This document shows positions 1 through 7,909 of a DNA stretch of 64,000 nt, in pieces. Position numbers and translations under genes: made by a program. The notes under the pieces were generated by a model that saw only the letters and a list, made by a program, of their open reading frames with translations, ran no database searches and was not told the origin of the DNA. Source of the stretch: Gp1-AA145 sp963757135 (GTDB lineage Bacteria > Acidobacteriota > Terriglobia > Terriglobales > Acidobacteriaceae); contig CAVWQE010000006.1 of the NCBI GenBank assembly GCA_963757135.1, positions 620,001 through 684,000 on the forward strand, in the 5' to 3' direction. The first letter of the stretch is position 1. Every line of letters starts with the position of its first letter.

Positions 1-1
1 C

Positions 2-70
2 CGAAAAGGCCGGAAAAAGATGAGGAGCCAGTCGCGGCACAGGCTGAAATCGGGGAGAGAGGCTGTATGA
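2..70 (+). CDS. C-terminal end of a probable ECF sigma factor (partial)
   Basis: Only the last 22 codons lie in the window. The frame is open from the left edge and stops at TGA 68-70, overlapping the next start as ATGA. The visible tail is short and rich in Arg and Lys (KGRKKMRSQSRHRLKSG), as expected after the region 4 helix of an ECF sigma factor. The assignment rests mainly on the four-base overlap with a zinc-finger anti-sigma gene, the usual order of such pairs. No sigma domain is visible, so this is inference. Confidence 0.45.
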   Translation, partial: RKGRKKMRSQSRHRLKSGREAV

Positions 71-696
71 ATTGCCTAGAGTTCGAGCGCGTTTTGCCTG
101 AGTTCCTGGAGGGTGGCCACACCCCAGAAGAGCAAGCGCATTTAGCCTCTTGTTTGTCCTGTTCGAATCTGCTTGCCGACCTGAATAGTATTTCCTCCCA
201 CGCCAAATCGTTGATCGCCTTAGAAGAGCCGCGACCTGCGGTGTGGGATGCGCTCGAATCCCGCCTTCGCGAAGAGGGATTGATTCGATCACCGGAGTTT
301 ATCCCGGCTAAAGCCAGCTTACTTTCGCGATGGCGGAACGTCTGGCTGGTGCCGGTCGCTGTTGCTCTCGTAGTTGTAGCCGGAATCAAGCTTTATCAGC
401 CGTCTCGTGCCGGTGACCACGAACCGATCGCTAAGGAAACTCCCGCGCCTGCGGTTGCCGTAACGCCTGTTTCCCACGAAGACCAGGTTGTGCTGAACTC
501 AGTGGCAACGCGTATTCCCGCGCAACGGGCGAGATATCGCGCCGATCTTGACGACGCAAATTCTTTTATCCGTGATGCGGAACAGTCCATCAAGGATGAC
601 CCGAACGACATTTACACGCAGCAGATGTTGATCAATGCGTACGCGCAGAAGCAGATGCTTTACGAGTTAGCTGTGGAACGCACCGGCGGGCAGTAA
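67..696 (+). CDS. Anti-sigma factor with HC2-type zinc finger and one membrane segment
   Basis: This 209-residue protein has the zf-HC2 pattern of anti-sigma factors: C3, H25, C29 and C32. It has one hydrophobic helix at about residues 92-109 (NVWLVPVAVALVVVAGIKLY), which puts the N-terminal finger in the cytoplasm and the rest in the periplasm. The last 50 residues are helical, with conserved-looking NSFIRDAEQ and IYTQQMLINAY stretches. Proteins of this family bind and hold an ECF sigma factor until a signal releases it. The start overlaps the stop of the upstream partial gene, so the two are probably co-translated. The following gene starts 20 bases downstream. Confidence 0.85.
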   Translation: MNCLEFERVLPEFLEGGHTPEEQAHLASCLSCSNLLADLNSISSHAKSLIALEEPRPAVWDALESRLREEGLIRSPEFIPAKASLLSRWRNVWLVPVAVALVVVAGIKLYQPSRAGDHEPIAKETPAPAVAVTPVSHEDQVVLNSVATRIPAQRARYRADLDDANSFIRDAEQSIKDDPNDIYTQQMLINAYAQKQMLYELAVERTGGQ

Positions 697-715
697 CGTA
701 GTGGGGAGAAGTGCA

Positions 716-1570
716 ATGCATAGCCGCAGAAGTGCCGCTCAATTCGTGGTCGTGTTGGCCCTGGCCGGAGTCGCCTGCGCAGCGGGTGAGGTCCGCAAAG
801 ACCTGCACTTCAAAGTGGGCAAGCATCCTATGATCACGATCGAAAATCCCTATGGCCCTGTGGTCGTCAGGGCGGGCGCAGCCCACCAGGTAGTAGTCAC
901 CGCGATTCTCCACTCCGATAGGGTTGAACTGGAGCAGAGCCAAAGTCACAATCGTATCGAACTGGTCTCCCATCTTCTCGCCGGCGCCGACCAGAACAGC
1001 GGCGTTGTCGAATACGAAGTACAAGTTCCAGCAGAAGCCAATCTCACTCTCCATTCCGATAATGGACGGCTCCACGCCGAGAAGTTGCGTGGCGATCTTT
1101 CGATGGAAGGCAGCAATGCCACAATGGAAGTGGTCGATTGTGCCGGTGGCCACGTTCACGTTAAGACCCTGAACGGTCCAGTCAGTCTCACGAACGTTCA
1201 CGGCGGTCATGTGGAAGTCATGTCTATGGGTGGAGATGTGGTTTTGATCGGAGTATCCGGCCCTCTGGTCAATGTCAACTCCAACAGCGGCAAGATCCAA
1301 TACAGCGGGGACTTCGGCGGCGAAGGCGAATATGACTTCACCAGCCACACCGGTGACATTGAAGCGATCGCTCCCCCGTATGCTTCCATAGACGTATTTG
1401 CCCGTTCAAATCAAGGCCGAGTCGAAAGCGACTTCTCCCTCGATCCGAAACGCAGTTCCATCTACAGCAAAGGCGGGAGTGCCCTGATAGGCACCATGAA
1501 CAAGGCCGCATCCGCGGTAAAGCTCGTCTCCTTCAGTGGTAAAATCCACCTCAAGAAGCGCCAAAATTAG
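716..1570 (+). CDS. Exported DUF4097-like beta-repeat protein
   Basis: I chose ATG 716 because GGGGAGAA lies just upstream at 703-710; a GTG at 701 would place that motif inside the gene. The product is about 284 residues with a signal peptide (VVVLALAGVACA, cleavage near residue 23). The rest is a run of short beta-strand repeats with Gly/Asn turns (IENPYGPVVVR, SDNGRLHAEKL, TLNGPVSLTNVHGGHVEVMSMGGDV), typical of the DUF4097/adhesin-like beta-helix fold. The biochemical function of this family is unknown. It follows the anti-sigma gene directly, so it may belong to the envelope-stress unit controlled by that sigma factor. Confidence 0.75.
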   Translation: MHSRRSAAQFVVVLALAGVACAAGEVRKDLHFKVGKHPMITIENPYGPVVVRAGAAHQVVVTAILHSDRVELEQSQSHNRIELVSHLLAGADQNSGVVEYEVQVPAEANLTLHSDNGRLHAEKLRGDLSMEGSNATMEVVDCAGGHVHVKTLNGPVSLTNVHGGHVEVMSMGGDVVLIGVSGPLVNVNSNSGKIQYSGDFGGEGEYDFTSHTGDIEAIAPPYASIDVFARSNQGRVESDFSLDPKRSSIYSKGGSALIGTMNKAASAVKLVSFSGKIHLKKRQN

Positions 1571-1597
1571 CACTCGGCGGTACCCGCTTTGCTACAA

Positions 1598-2170
1598 ATG
1601 ACTGAGGAAACCGTGCTGCCGCGTTCGGCGCGGCCCGTCTCGGCGGTAGCGCTCGTTGGCTTCATGGGCGCAGGTAAGACCACGGTAGGCGAGGCTCTGG
1701 CCGCTCGCCTTGGATGGACCTTCACCGATCTCGATCGGCTGATTGAACGCAATGACGGACGCACCATCGAACAGATATTTCAGCTCGCCGGGGAACCAGC
1801 CTTTCGTCAGATTGAGCAAGAGTCTTTAAGAGAGGCGCTGGATGCGTTGCAAGGCGGCCCCTCGGTACTCGCTCTCGGTGGCGGCGCATTTACTCATCGG
1901 GAGAATCATCGCCTTCTGGCAGTGGCCGACGTCGCCGTTGTTTTTCTTGACGCGCCGGTTGAGGAACTCTTCCGACGCTGCGAGCAGCCTGGCGTGGTTC
2001 GACCTTTAAGGCGCGACTTAAATCAGTTCCGAAAACTGTATGAAGCGCGGCATCCGTCTTATGGGAACTCAACACTGAAGGTTCCCACAGGCGGCAGAGA
2101 TATTCCTTCGATCGTCGAAGAGATCATATCGGGACTTAAGTTGGTTCCGATTTCGGGAGCGTCTGAGTGA
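1598..2170 (+). CDS. aroK: Shikimate kinase
   Basis: It phosphorylates shikimate with ATP, the fifth step of the chorismate pathway, in the cytoplasm. Counting from ATG 1598, the 190-residue protein has the P-loop GFMGAGKT at 21-28, the shikimate-binding DLDRLIE at 44-50 and the GGG at 94-96. An Arg-rich lid follows (RPLRRDLNQFRKLYEAR). Length fits the family. A TTG three codons upstream is an alternative start; no clear ribosome site separates the two. Its stop overlaps the next start as GTGA. AroA of the same pathway is at 54232-55521, not linked. Confidence 0.93.
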   Translation: MTEETVLPRSARPVSAVALVGFMGAGKTTVGEALAARLGWTFTDLDRLIERNDGRTIEQIFQLAGEPAFRQIEQESLREALDALQGGPSVLALGGGAFTHRENHRLLAVADVAVVFLDAPVEELFRRCEQPGVVRPLRRDLNQFRKLYEARHPSYGNSTLKVPTGGRDIPSIVEEIISGLKLVPISGASE

Positions 2171-2919
2171 AGCCTGTTTCGCTGAGATCCGCGGCGGTTG
2201 CGGCTCTGTGCCTTGTCGTTCTGCTGTCCATCGGTGCGTGGTCGAAAGATAAGCCAAAAGAGGAATCGGCTAAATTGGTGGACTCGGGTACTTTCGGGGT
2301 CTTCGCAGGAGGCCAGCGCGTGGCCACCGAAACCTTCTCAATCAAACAGAGCTCGCAAGGCAGTACGGTTTCTTCGCAATTCAAATCGGCCCAGGGTGAG
2401 CAGAATGCCGAGCAATCATCTCTGCTGCAACTCACGCCCTCCGGCGATCTGCGGAGCTACGAATGGAAGGAATTGAGCCCCGGGAAGACCGTGGCTACGG
2501 TCACTCCCGACGAGAGCTTCCTGATTGAGCAATTCAGCGACACTCCGAACTCCAAGCCGCACGACCAGAATTTTTTGTTACCGGTTTCAACCGCGATCCT
2601 CGATGACTATGTTTTTGTGCAGCGTGAAGTGCTGGCGTGGAAATATCTGGCAACCGCCTGCAAACATCAGCAAGGGCCCGTACAATGTCCTGTGAACCAA
2701 AAAGTTCAGTTTGGGACGTTGAATCCGCACGAGCGCAGCTCGATGCTCGTGAGCATCGAGTTCTCCGGGCGTGACAAGGTCAAAATTGGCACCAGTCAAC
2801 GTGATCTCAGCCGATTTTTGTTGAAGGGCGAGACCGGCGATTGGGCGTTTTGGCTTGACGACCAGTTCAAGCTCGTACGGCTGCTGAACGATGGCGGCAC
2901 TGAGATCGTGCGGGATTGA
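2167..2919 (+). CDS. Secreted protein of unknown function
   Basis: This 250-residue protein starts at GTG 2167, overlapping the stop of aroK, so it is probably translationally coupled. It has a clear signal peptide (VAALCLVVLLSIGAWS). The mature part looks like a beta-rich periplasmic domain that starts with a strand GTFGVFAGGQRVATETFSI. It has a Cys pair (ACKHQQGPVQC, about residues 169-178) that could form a disulfide. I do not recognise a catalytic motif. It may resemble the DUF3108/DUF6134 group of exported proteins, but this is a guess from the general look. Confidence 0.7.
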   Translation: MKPVSLRSAAVAALCLVVLLSIGAWSKDKPKEESAKLVDSGTFGVFAGGQRVATETFSIKQSSQGSTVSSQFKSAQGEQNAEQSSLLQLTPSGDLRSYEWKELSPGKTVATVTPDESFLIEQFSDTPNSKPHDQNFLLPVSTAILDDYVFVQREVLAWKYLATACKHQQGPVQCPVNQKVQFGTLNPHERSSMLVSIEFSGRDKVKIGTSQRDLSRFLLKGETGDWAFWLDDQFKLVRLLNDGGTEIVRD

Positions 2920-2986
2920 ATCAAACTTCGATCGTCCGCCGGTTTGAGATTTTGTTTCGTCCGGAACGCCTGAGCGGCGTACAGCC

Positions 2987-4078
2987 ATGGCGCTGATTGA
3001 CTCACGCACGACCCGAATTCTGTTCACGGTCTTAGTGTTTGCGGTCGGTTTCGCCTTTCTTTACGTTGCCCGCAAGACTTTGATCGCCTTTCTTTTCGCG
3101 GTTTTCTTTGCTTATCTGGTCGATCCCGCCGTTTCTCATGTGGAGAAATTCGCCCGTAGCCGTGCCGCCGCCATCAGTGTCATCTACCTTCTGATCGTCC
3201 TTCTACTCGGCACTTTGTTCTTCTTTATCGGCCCGCGAATCGGCCATGAGGTCCAAAGACTTACCGAGTCGATGCCCTCGCTGGTGGAGAGAATAAACAG
3301 CGGGCAGATTGTCCAGGACATCGGCATCGAACACGGATTGACCAAAAACACTCGCGATCAGTTGAGCGCGTTCCTCAAAGCGCATACCAGCGATTTGCTC
3401 AAAGTCGCACAGCACGCCGGTTTGCGCGTGGCGGAAGCGGCACAGGAGTCCTGGATTCTAGTGCTCATTCCGATTCTGGCCGGGTTCTTTCTGAAAGACG
3501 GACGTGCGTTCAGCCAGGTGGCGCTCTCATTTGTTCACAGCAAACCGCAGCGCGAGTTTCTACAGGGCGTCATCAATGATATGAACCTCATGCTGGCACA
3601 ATTTATTCGCGCCCAGTTGACGCTGGCCGCGCTCTCATGGCTTGCCTACGCATCGTTTCTCGGGTTGATCATGCACGTGCCCTACGCGCTTATGCTGGGA
3701 ACCGCCGGTGGCATCCTCGAATTTATTCCGGTAGTGGGACCGCTGGTAGCATCCTTTCTGATCATCGGAGTTGCTCTGCTCAACGGCTACGAGTATTGGC
3801 TGATCGTGGGAATTTTTCTCATCATCTGGAGACTGGTTCAGGACTACGTTGTCTCGCCCCGCATTATGGGTAAGAGCATGGAATTGCATCCGCTGGCGGC
3901 GATCTTCGGCGTGCTCGCCGGGGCCGAGATCGCCGGAGTTCTGGGCGTCTATCTTTCCATTCCGGTCATGGCCAGCCTTCGCATCGTATGGCGGCGCTGG
4001 CGGATGTATGCCGAGAAGAAACGCTTCGGCCCGCTGAACGAGTATTCTTTTCTGTCGGAGAGCTCGCCCCGGCCCTGA
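2987..4078 (+). CDS. AI-2E family (PerM-like) membrane permease
   Basis: A 363-residue polytopic protein. Two hydrophobic helices lie at residues 10-45, a soluble segment follows at about 80-145, and five or six helices cover the C-terminal half. The family signature GGILEFIPVVGP is present, followed by EYWLIVGIFLIIW and the conserved VQDYVVSPRIMGKSMELHPL. PF01594 proteins are described as exporters of autoinducer-2 or as Na+/H+ antiporters, but the substrate here cannot be deduced. It is transcribed with the upstream genes after a 67-base gap. Confidence 0.9.
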   Translation: MALIDSRTTRILFTVLVFAVGFAFLYVARKTLIAFLFAVFFAYLVDPAVSHVEKFARSRAAAISVIYLLIVLLLGTLFFFIGPRIGHEVQRLTESMPSLVERINSGQIVQDIGIEHGLTKNTRDQLSAFLKAHTSDLLKVAQHAGLRVAEAAQESWILVLIPILAGFFLKDGRAFSQVALSFVHSKPQREFLQGVINDMNLMLAQFIRAQLTLAALSWLAYASFLGLIMHVPYALMLGTAGGILEFIPVVGPLVASFLIIGVALLNGYEYWLIVGIFLIIWRLVQDYVVSPRIMGKSMELHPLAAIFGVLAGAEIAGVLGVYLSIPVMASLRIVWRRWRMYAEKKRFGPLNEYSFLSESSPRP

Positions 4079-4171
4079 CAATTGTCACTCTGCCACCGTG
4101 ACGCAATGCACTACTTCTGTTCTGTCTCGCGTCAGATAATCTTTCTCATCTCAGATCCGACAGGGAGACAG

Positions 4172-4540
4172 ATGAAAAAAATCAGTTGCATGCCGCTCTT
4201 GGCGATTGCTCTTTTTGTCGTTCCGACAGCACTGCGTGCCGCCGACCTCACCGGAACATGGAAAGGGCCGATGCAGTCGGGGGGCGACACAGTATTTCAA
4301 TTGAAAGCTGACAAAGATGCGATCACGGGAAACATGCTCGGACGGGATGGCAAACCGTACCCAATTACAGGGAAAATGGATGGCGACAATGTTTCCATGA
4401 CCGTCGCCTTTGAATGGCAGAGCCAGCCCGTGACGCTGCTTGTGACCGGCAAAATCGCGGGCGACGACATGCAGGTCCATATCGCCACCGACAACGGCTA
4501 TTGGAGCACCGACGCGGCGCTCAAGCGCCGGCCGAAATAG
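4172..4540 (+). CDS. Small secreted protein of unknown function
   Basis: ATG 4172 is chosen because GGGAGA lies just upstream and the product then begins with a signal peptide (MKKISCMPLLAIALFVV, cleavage after LRA). The longer reading from 4082 puts 30 unlikely residues in front. The mature protein is about 100 residues and looks like a small beta-barrel: LTGTWKGPM, then strands with a GNMLGRDGKPYPITGKMDGD turn. This pattern is common in small exported acidobacterial proteins of unknown role. It has no Cys in the mature part and no catalytic motif. Confidence 0.7.
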   Translation: MKKISCMPLLAIALFVVPTALRAADLTGTWKGPMQSGGDTVFQLKADKDAITGNMLGRDGKPYPITGKMDGDNVSMTVAFEWQSQPVTLLVTGKIAGDDMQVHIATDNGYWSTDAALKRRPK

Positions 4541-4618
4541 CTGCTTCGTAACACATCGTTGGGCCGGACTGTCCGCCCTACACAGCCGCCGCTGTTGTAG
4601 AATTTCATCAATCCTTTT

Positions 4619-5671
4619 ATGTCAGCCAAAATTCCTGTAGGAATCCTGGGCGCCACCGGCGTCGTGGGGCAGCGTTTTATCCAGATGCTGGAGCACCACC
4701 CGTGGTTCGAGGTGGCATGGCTCGCCGCTTCCGACCGCTCGGAAGGGCGTGAATACGCCGAGGCTGCGCGCTGGAAACTGAAGACGCCAATTCCGGCAAA
4801 CGTTGCAAAAATGCGGCTTTCACCCGCAAATCCTGACGGCGCTCCCAAAGTAATCTTCGCCGCTCTGGATGCTTCTGTCGCAGCCGAAATGGAGCCGCGC
4901 TTCGCCGAGGCCGGCCACGCCGTCATCACCAATTCCAGCGCGCTCCGCATGGTGAAGGACGTCCCGCTGGTGATTCCCGAGGTTAATCCCGACCACATCA
5001 AGTTGATCGAGTGCCAGGCCTGGCGACGCAAGAGCGGTGGATTCGTGGTCACCAACCCCAATTGTTCAGCCATCGGATTGGTGATCGCCCTTGGGCCCCT
5101 TCACGATCGCTTTGGAATTGAAACTGTCATGGCCGTGACCATGCAAGCAGTGAGCGGAGCCGGGTATCCCGGAGTTGCATCGCTCGACATTCTGGGCAAC
5201 GTTATTCCTTATATTCCAAAAGAAGAAGAGAAGATGGAAGAGGAGACGTTGAAGTTGCTGGGCAAACTGAATGGCGCCGGCATCATTCCTGCCCCGTTCA
5301 AGATGAGCGCTCAATGCAACCGCGTTGCCGTTGAGGACGGCCACACCGAGGCGATCTCGATCAAGCTGAAGAAGAGTGCGAGCAAAGCAGAGATTCTCGA
5401 GACTTGGAGTGGGTTCCGCAGCGTGCCCCAACTGGAAAAGCTGCCCAGCGCACCCGAAATTCCCGTACGCTACCTGGATTCGACAGACCGCCCGCAGCCG
5501 CGGCTGGACGTCGAATTTGGCGGTGGCATGACCACGACGGTAGGGCGCCTTCGACCTTGCAACGTGCTCGATTGGAAATTCACCGTGCTCTCGCACAACA
5601 CCATTCGCGGAGCTGCCGGCGCCGCGCTCCTCAACGCCGAACTGCTGAAAGTGCAGGGATATCTGGATTGA
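4619..5671 (+). CDS. asd: Aspartate-semialdehyde dehydrogenase
   Basis: It reduces aspartyl phosphate to aspartate semialdehyde with NADPH, the branch point to lysine/diaminopimelate and threonine/methionine. The 350-residue protein has the nucleotide loop GATGVVG at 11-17 and the active-site Cys149 in NPNCS. It also carries QAVSGAGYPGVAS and the substrate-binding stretch NRVAVEDGHTEAI. The NPNCSAIGL context and the absence of the long proteobacterial insert suggest the archaeal/fungal-type subgroup. It heads the row asd-lysC-dapB-dapA-dapD. The stop is seven bases before an inverted repeat that runs into lysC. Confidence 0.95.
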   Translation: MSAKIPVGILGATGVVGQRFIQMLEHHPWFEVAWLAASDRSEGREYAEAARWKLKTPIPANVAKMRLSPANPDGAPKVIFAALDASVAAEMEPRFAEAGHAVITNSSALRMVKDVPLVIPEVNPDHIKLIECQAWRRKSGGFVVTNPNCSAIGLVIALGPLHDRFGIETVMAVTMQAVSGAGYPGVASLDILGNVIPYIPKEEEKMEEETLKLLGKLNGAGIIPAPFKMSAQCNRVAVEDGHTEAISIKLKKSASKAEILETWSGFRSVPQLEKLPSAPEIPVRYLDSTDRPQPRLDVEFGGGMTTTVGRLRPCNVLDWKFTVLSHNTIRGAAGAALLNAELLKVQGYLD

Positions 5672-5677
5672 TCCTGC

Positions 5678-5743
5678 AGCTCTTAGCTCTTAGCTCTTAG
5701 CCACAGCGCTTGCGATTCAGCTAAGAGCTAACAGCTAATGGCT
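5678..5743. repeat. Inverted repeat of tandem 7-mers that contains the lysC start codon
   Basis: The left arm 5678-5700 is three tandem copies of AGCTCTT plus AG. The right arm 5721-5743 is its reverse complement at 20 of 23 positions, with a 20-base loop. The right arm includes the lysC start: the third unit changed from AAGAGCT to AATGGCT, giving ATG at 5738. The RNA could fold into a stem covering the lysC start. Other gaps in the window hold inverted repeats of the same design but with different words. Confidence 0.85.
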
Positions 5744-7123
5744 CAAGGCTCGGTGGTCATGAAATTCGGCGGCACCTCGGTGGGCGACGCCAAGGCTATA
5801 CTGCGCGCCTGCGAAATTGTTCGTGGCCGGCTGCCGCAGCGCTCCGTGGTTGTGGTCAGCGCCATGGCGAAGGTCACCGATCAATTGCTTAAGATGGGCC
5901 GCGCCGCAGGCTCCGGCGACCGCAAGACCGCACTCACTCTGGCTCGCGAACTTCGCGAACGTCACTACAACACGGCTGGAGAATTGCTCGGGACCGCCCT
6001 GTTCACGCAATTCCACAGCGACCTCGGCACCGAATTTGAAGAGTTGGAAGAACTGCTGCGCGGCATCTCCGCCGTCGGTGAACTGACCCCGCGTACTACC
6101 GATCACGTCGCCTCTTTTGGCGAGGTGCTCTCGAGCAAGCTGGTGACGGCAGCAATGTCTGCGCATGGCCTCGAAGCCAGCCTGGTTGACGCTCGCGATT
6201 GCGTCGTGACCAATGACGCGTTTACCCGCGCCACGCCGCTGTTTGAGGAAACCAATGCCAAGCTGGCGAAACTGATTCAGCCATTGGTGGAAAGCGGGCG
6301 TGTGCCTGTGATGGGTGGTTTCATCGGGTCCACGCGCACCGGTATTACCACCACCATCGGGCGGGGCGGATCAGATTTTTCGGCGGCGATCGTCGGCGCC
6401 GGCCTGAACGCGGACAGAATCGAAATCTGGACCGATGTGGACGGAATGATGACCACCGATCCAAATATCTGCCCCGACGCCCGCCGGATTAAAACCATCA
6501 GTTTCGATGAAGCCGCAGAGTTGGCATACTTCGGCGCCAAGGTCTTGCACCCGGCGACCGTCCTTCCCGCGATCCAAAAGAATATTCCGGTTTACATACT
6601 AAACTCGCGCAATCCCGGTTGCGAGGGCACACGCATAGTTGCCCGTGCCCCCCACTGCAAGAATTTTTTTAAGGCGATTGCAGCCAAGAAGCGAATCACG
6701 ATTGTCGATGTCGCTGCTCCCCGCATGCTTCTGGCGCACGGATTTTTGAAATCCATCTTTGATGCGTTTGACCGTCATCGCATTGCGGTTGACGTGGTTT
6801 CGACTTCTGAGGTCAGCGTTTCCTTGACCGTCGATTCCAACGAATCCATCCCTGCGCTCGCCGCGGATCTCGAAGAACTCGCAGACGTGAAGTACGAAGG
6901 CCGCAAAGCCATTGTTTGCCTGGTCGGCGAGAACCTGCGCGAAATTCCCGGCATAGCCGCACACGTTTTCGGGGAACTTGGCGACGTGAAGATCCGCATG
7001 ATCTCGCAAGGCGCTTCTGAGATCAACCTGACCTTTGTGATTGACGAAGACCAGGTGCCCGAGGTCGTGCAGCGGCTGCACAAGGCGTTTTTCGCCGAAC
7101 TGGATCCGGAAATCTTCGCGTAA
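5738..7123 (+). CDS. lysC: Aspartate kinase
   Basis: It phosphorylates aspartate, the first step of lysine, threonine and methionine synthesis. The 461-residue monofunctional enzyme has the kinase core motif KFGGTS at 9-14, FIGSTRTGITTTIGRGGSD and the ATP-site WTDVDGMMTTDP. It ends in two ACT domains at about 315-461 (ISQGASEINLTFVI in the second), which normally bind lysine or threonine for feedback control. No homoserine dehydrogenase domain is present. The start lies inside an inverted repeat and has no clear Shine-Dalgarno sequence, so start-site folding may affect expression. It sits between asd and dapB. Confidence 0.95.
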   Translation: MAQGSVVMKFGGTSVGDAKAILRACEIVRGRLPQRSVVVVSAMAKVTDQLLKMGRAAGSGDRKTALTLARELRERHYNTAGELLGTALFTQFHSDLGTEFEELEELLRGISAVGELTPRTTDHVASFGEVLSSKLVTAAMSAHGLEASLVDARDCVVTNDAFTRATPLFEETNAKLAKLIQPLVESGRVPVMGGFIGSTRTGITTTIGRGGSDFSAAIVGAGLNADRIEIWTDVDGMMTTDPNICPDARRIKTISFDEAAELAYFGAKVLHPATVLPAIQKNIPVYILNSRNPGCEGTRIVARAPHCKNFFKAIAAKKRITIVDVAAPRMLLAHGFLKSIFDAFDRHRIAVDVVSTSEVSVSLTVDSNESIPALAADLEELADVKYEGRKAIVCLVGENLREIPGIAAHVFGELGDVKIRMISQGASEINLTFVIDEDQVPEVVQRLHKAFFAELDPEIFA

Positions 7124-7184
7124 AAGCCTTTCTATTTTTGCCCGGCAACACTCGAGTTTCGAAAACCGATACACTAGGCGCAGC

Positions 7185-7865
7185 ATGCGAGTGCTTATTC
7201 TCGGCTCAGGAAAAACCGGATCGCTGGTTCCGGAGATCGCTCATGAGCGCGGCCATCGAGCCGACGTTTTGCGCGCAGCTGACAACCCCGGGGCCTCTGC
7301 GCTGACTCCGGATCTGCTCGCACCCGTCGATGTTGTGATCGATTTCACCGGCCCCGACAGCGTGCTCGCCAACGTCGTCGCCTGCGTGGCCGCCGGAAAG
7401 AATATGGTTGTGGGCACTACGGGCTGGTACGAAGAGCTTTCGAGTGTGCGCACCAAAGTTGAAAAGAACAACACTGGATTCGTTTACGGCCCCAACTTTT
7501 CCATTGGAGTAAACCTGTTCTTCGACTTGGTACGCGCCGCGGCTCCAGCCCTCGATCATCGCTATAGCGGACACATCTATGAGCGCCACCACGCGCACAA
7601 GAAAGATGCTCCCTCGGGAACAGCTGCCGTCATGCAGCAAATTCTACAGGCGGACAATAAGACAGAAATCGAGATCACCTCTTTTCGCGAAGGCGATGTG
7701 GTGGGCATGCACGAACTCGTATTCGACTCGCCCGCGGACTCCATTTATCTCTGCCACGACGCCAAGTCACGCCGCGGCTTTGCCGAAGGCGCAATGCGTG
7801 CTGCTGAATGGATCAACGGCAAACGCGGTTTCTTCGAATTTCGGGACATCTGGCGGGAAATTTAG
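7185..7865 (+). CDS. dapB: 4-hydroxy-tetrahydrodipicolinate reductase
   Basis: It reduces hydroxy-tetrahydrodipicolinate to tetrahydrodipicolinate with NAD(P)H. ATG 7185 gives a 226-residue protein that opens with the expected nucleotide-binding strand MRVLILGSGKTG; the open frame runs further upstream into lysC, but that part is not family-like. The catalytic signature YERHHAHKKDAPSGTA is complete, with the His pair and Lys. The N-terminal domain is shorter than in E. coli DapB (about 270 residues), as in the compact forms. It lies 61 bases after lysC and 44 before dapA. Confidence 0.93.
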   Translation: MRVLILGSGKTGSLVPEIAHERGHRADVLRAADNPGASALTPDLLAPVDVVIDFTGPDSVLANVVACVAAGKNMVVGTTGWYEELSSVRTKVEKNNTGFVYGPNFSIGVNLFFDLVRAAAPALDHRYSGHIYERHHAHKKDAPSGTAAVMQQILQADNKTEIEITSFREGDVVGMHELVFDSPADSIYLCHDAKSRRGFAEGAMRAAEWINGKRGFFEFRDIWREI

Positions 7866-7909
7866 TCAGCCCATTTTCGGAACTCACCGGTTCGGGTTAT
7901 CTTATTCAC

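Noticed and set aside
632..1348. 238-codon frame on the minus strand
   Set aside because: It is antisense to the DUF4097-like gene, has no family features and no ribosome site.
4541..5737. Lysine riboswitch before asd or lysC
   Set aside because: The gaps are too short and show only simple inverted repeats, not the conserved lysine-riboswitch core.
5678..5743. Possible CRISPR-like array
   Set aside because: The units are 7 bases in direct tandem with no spacers, and no cas genes are near.
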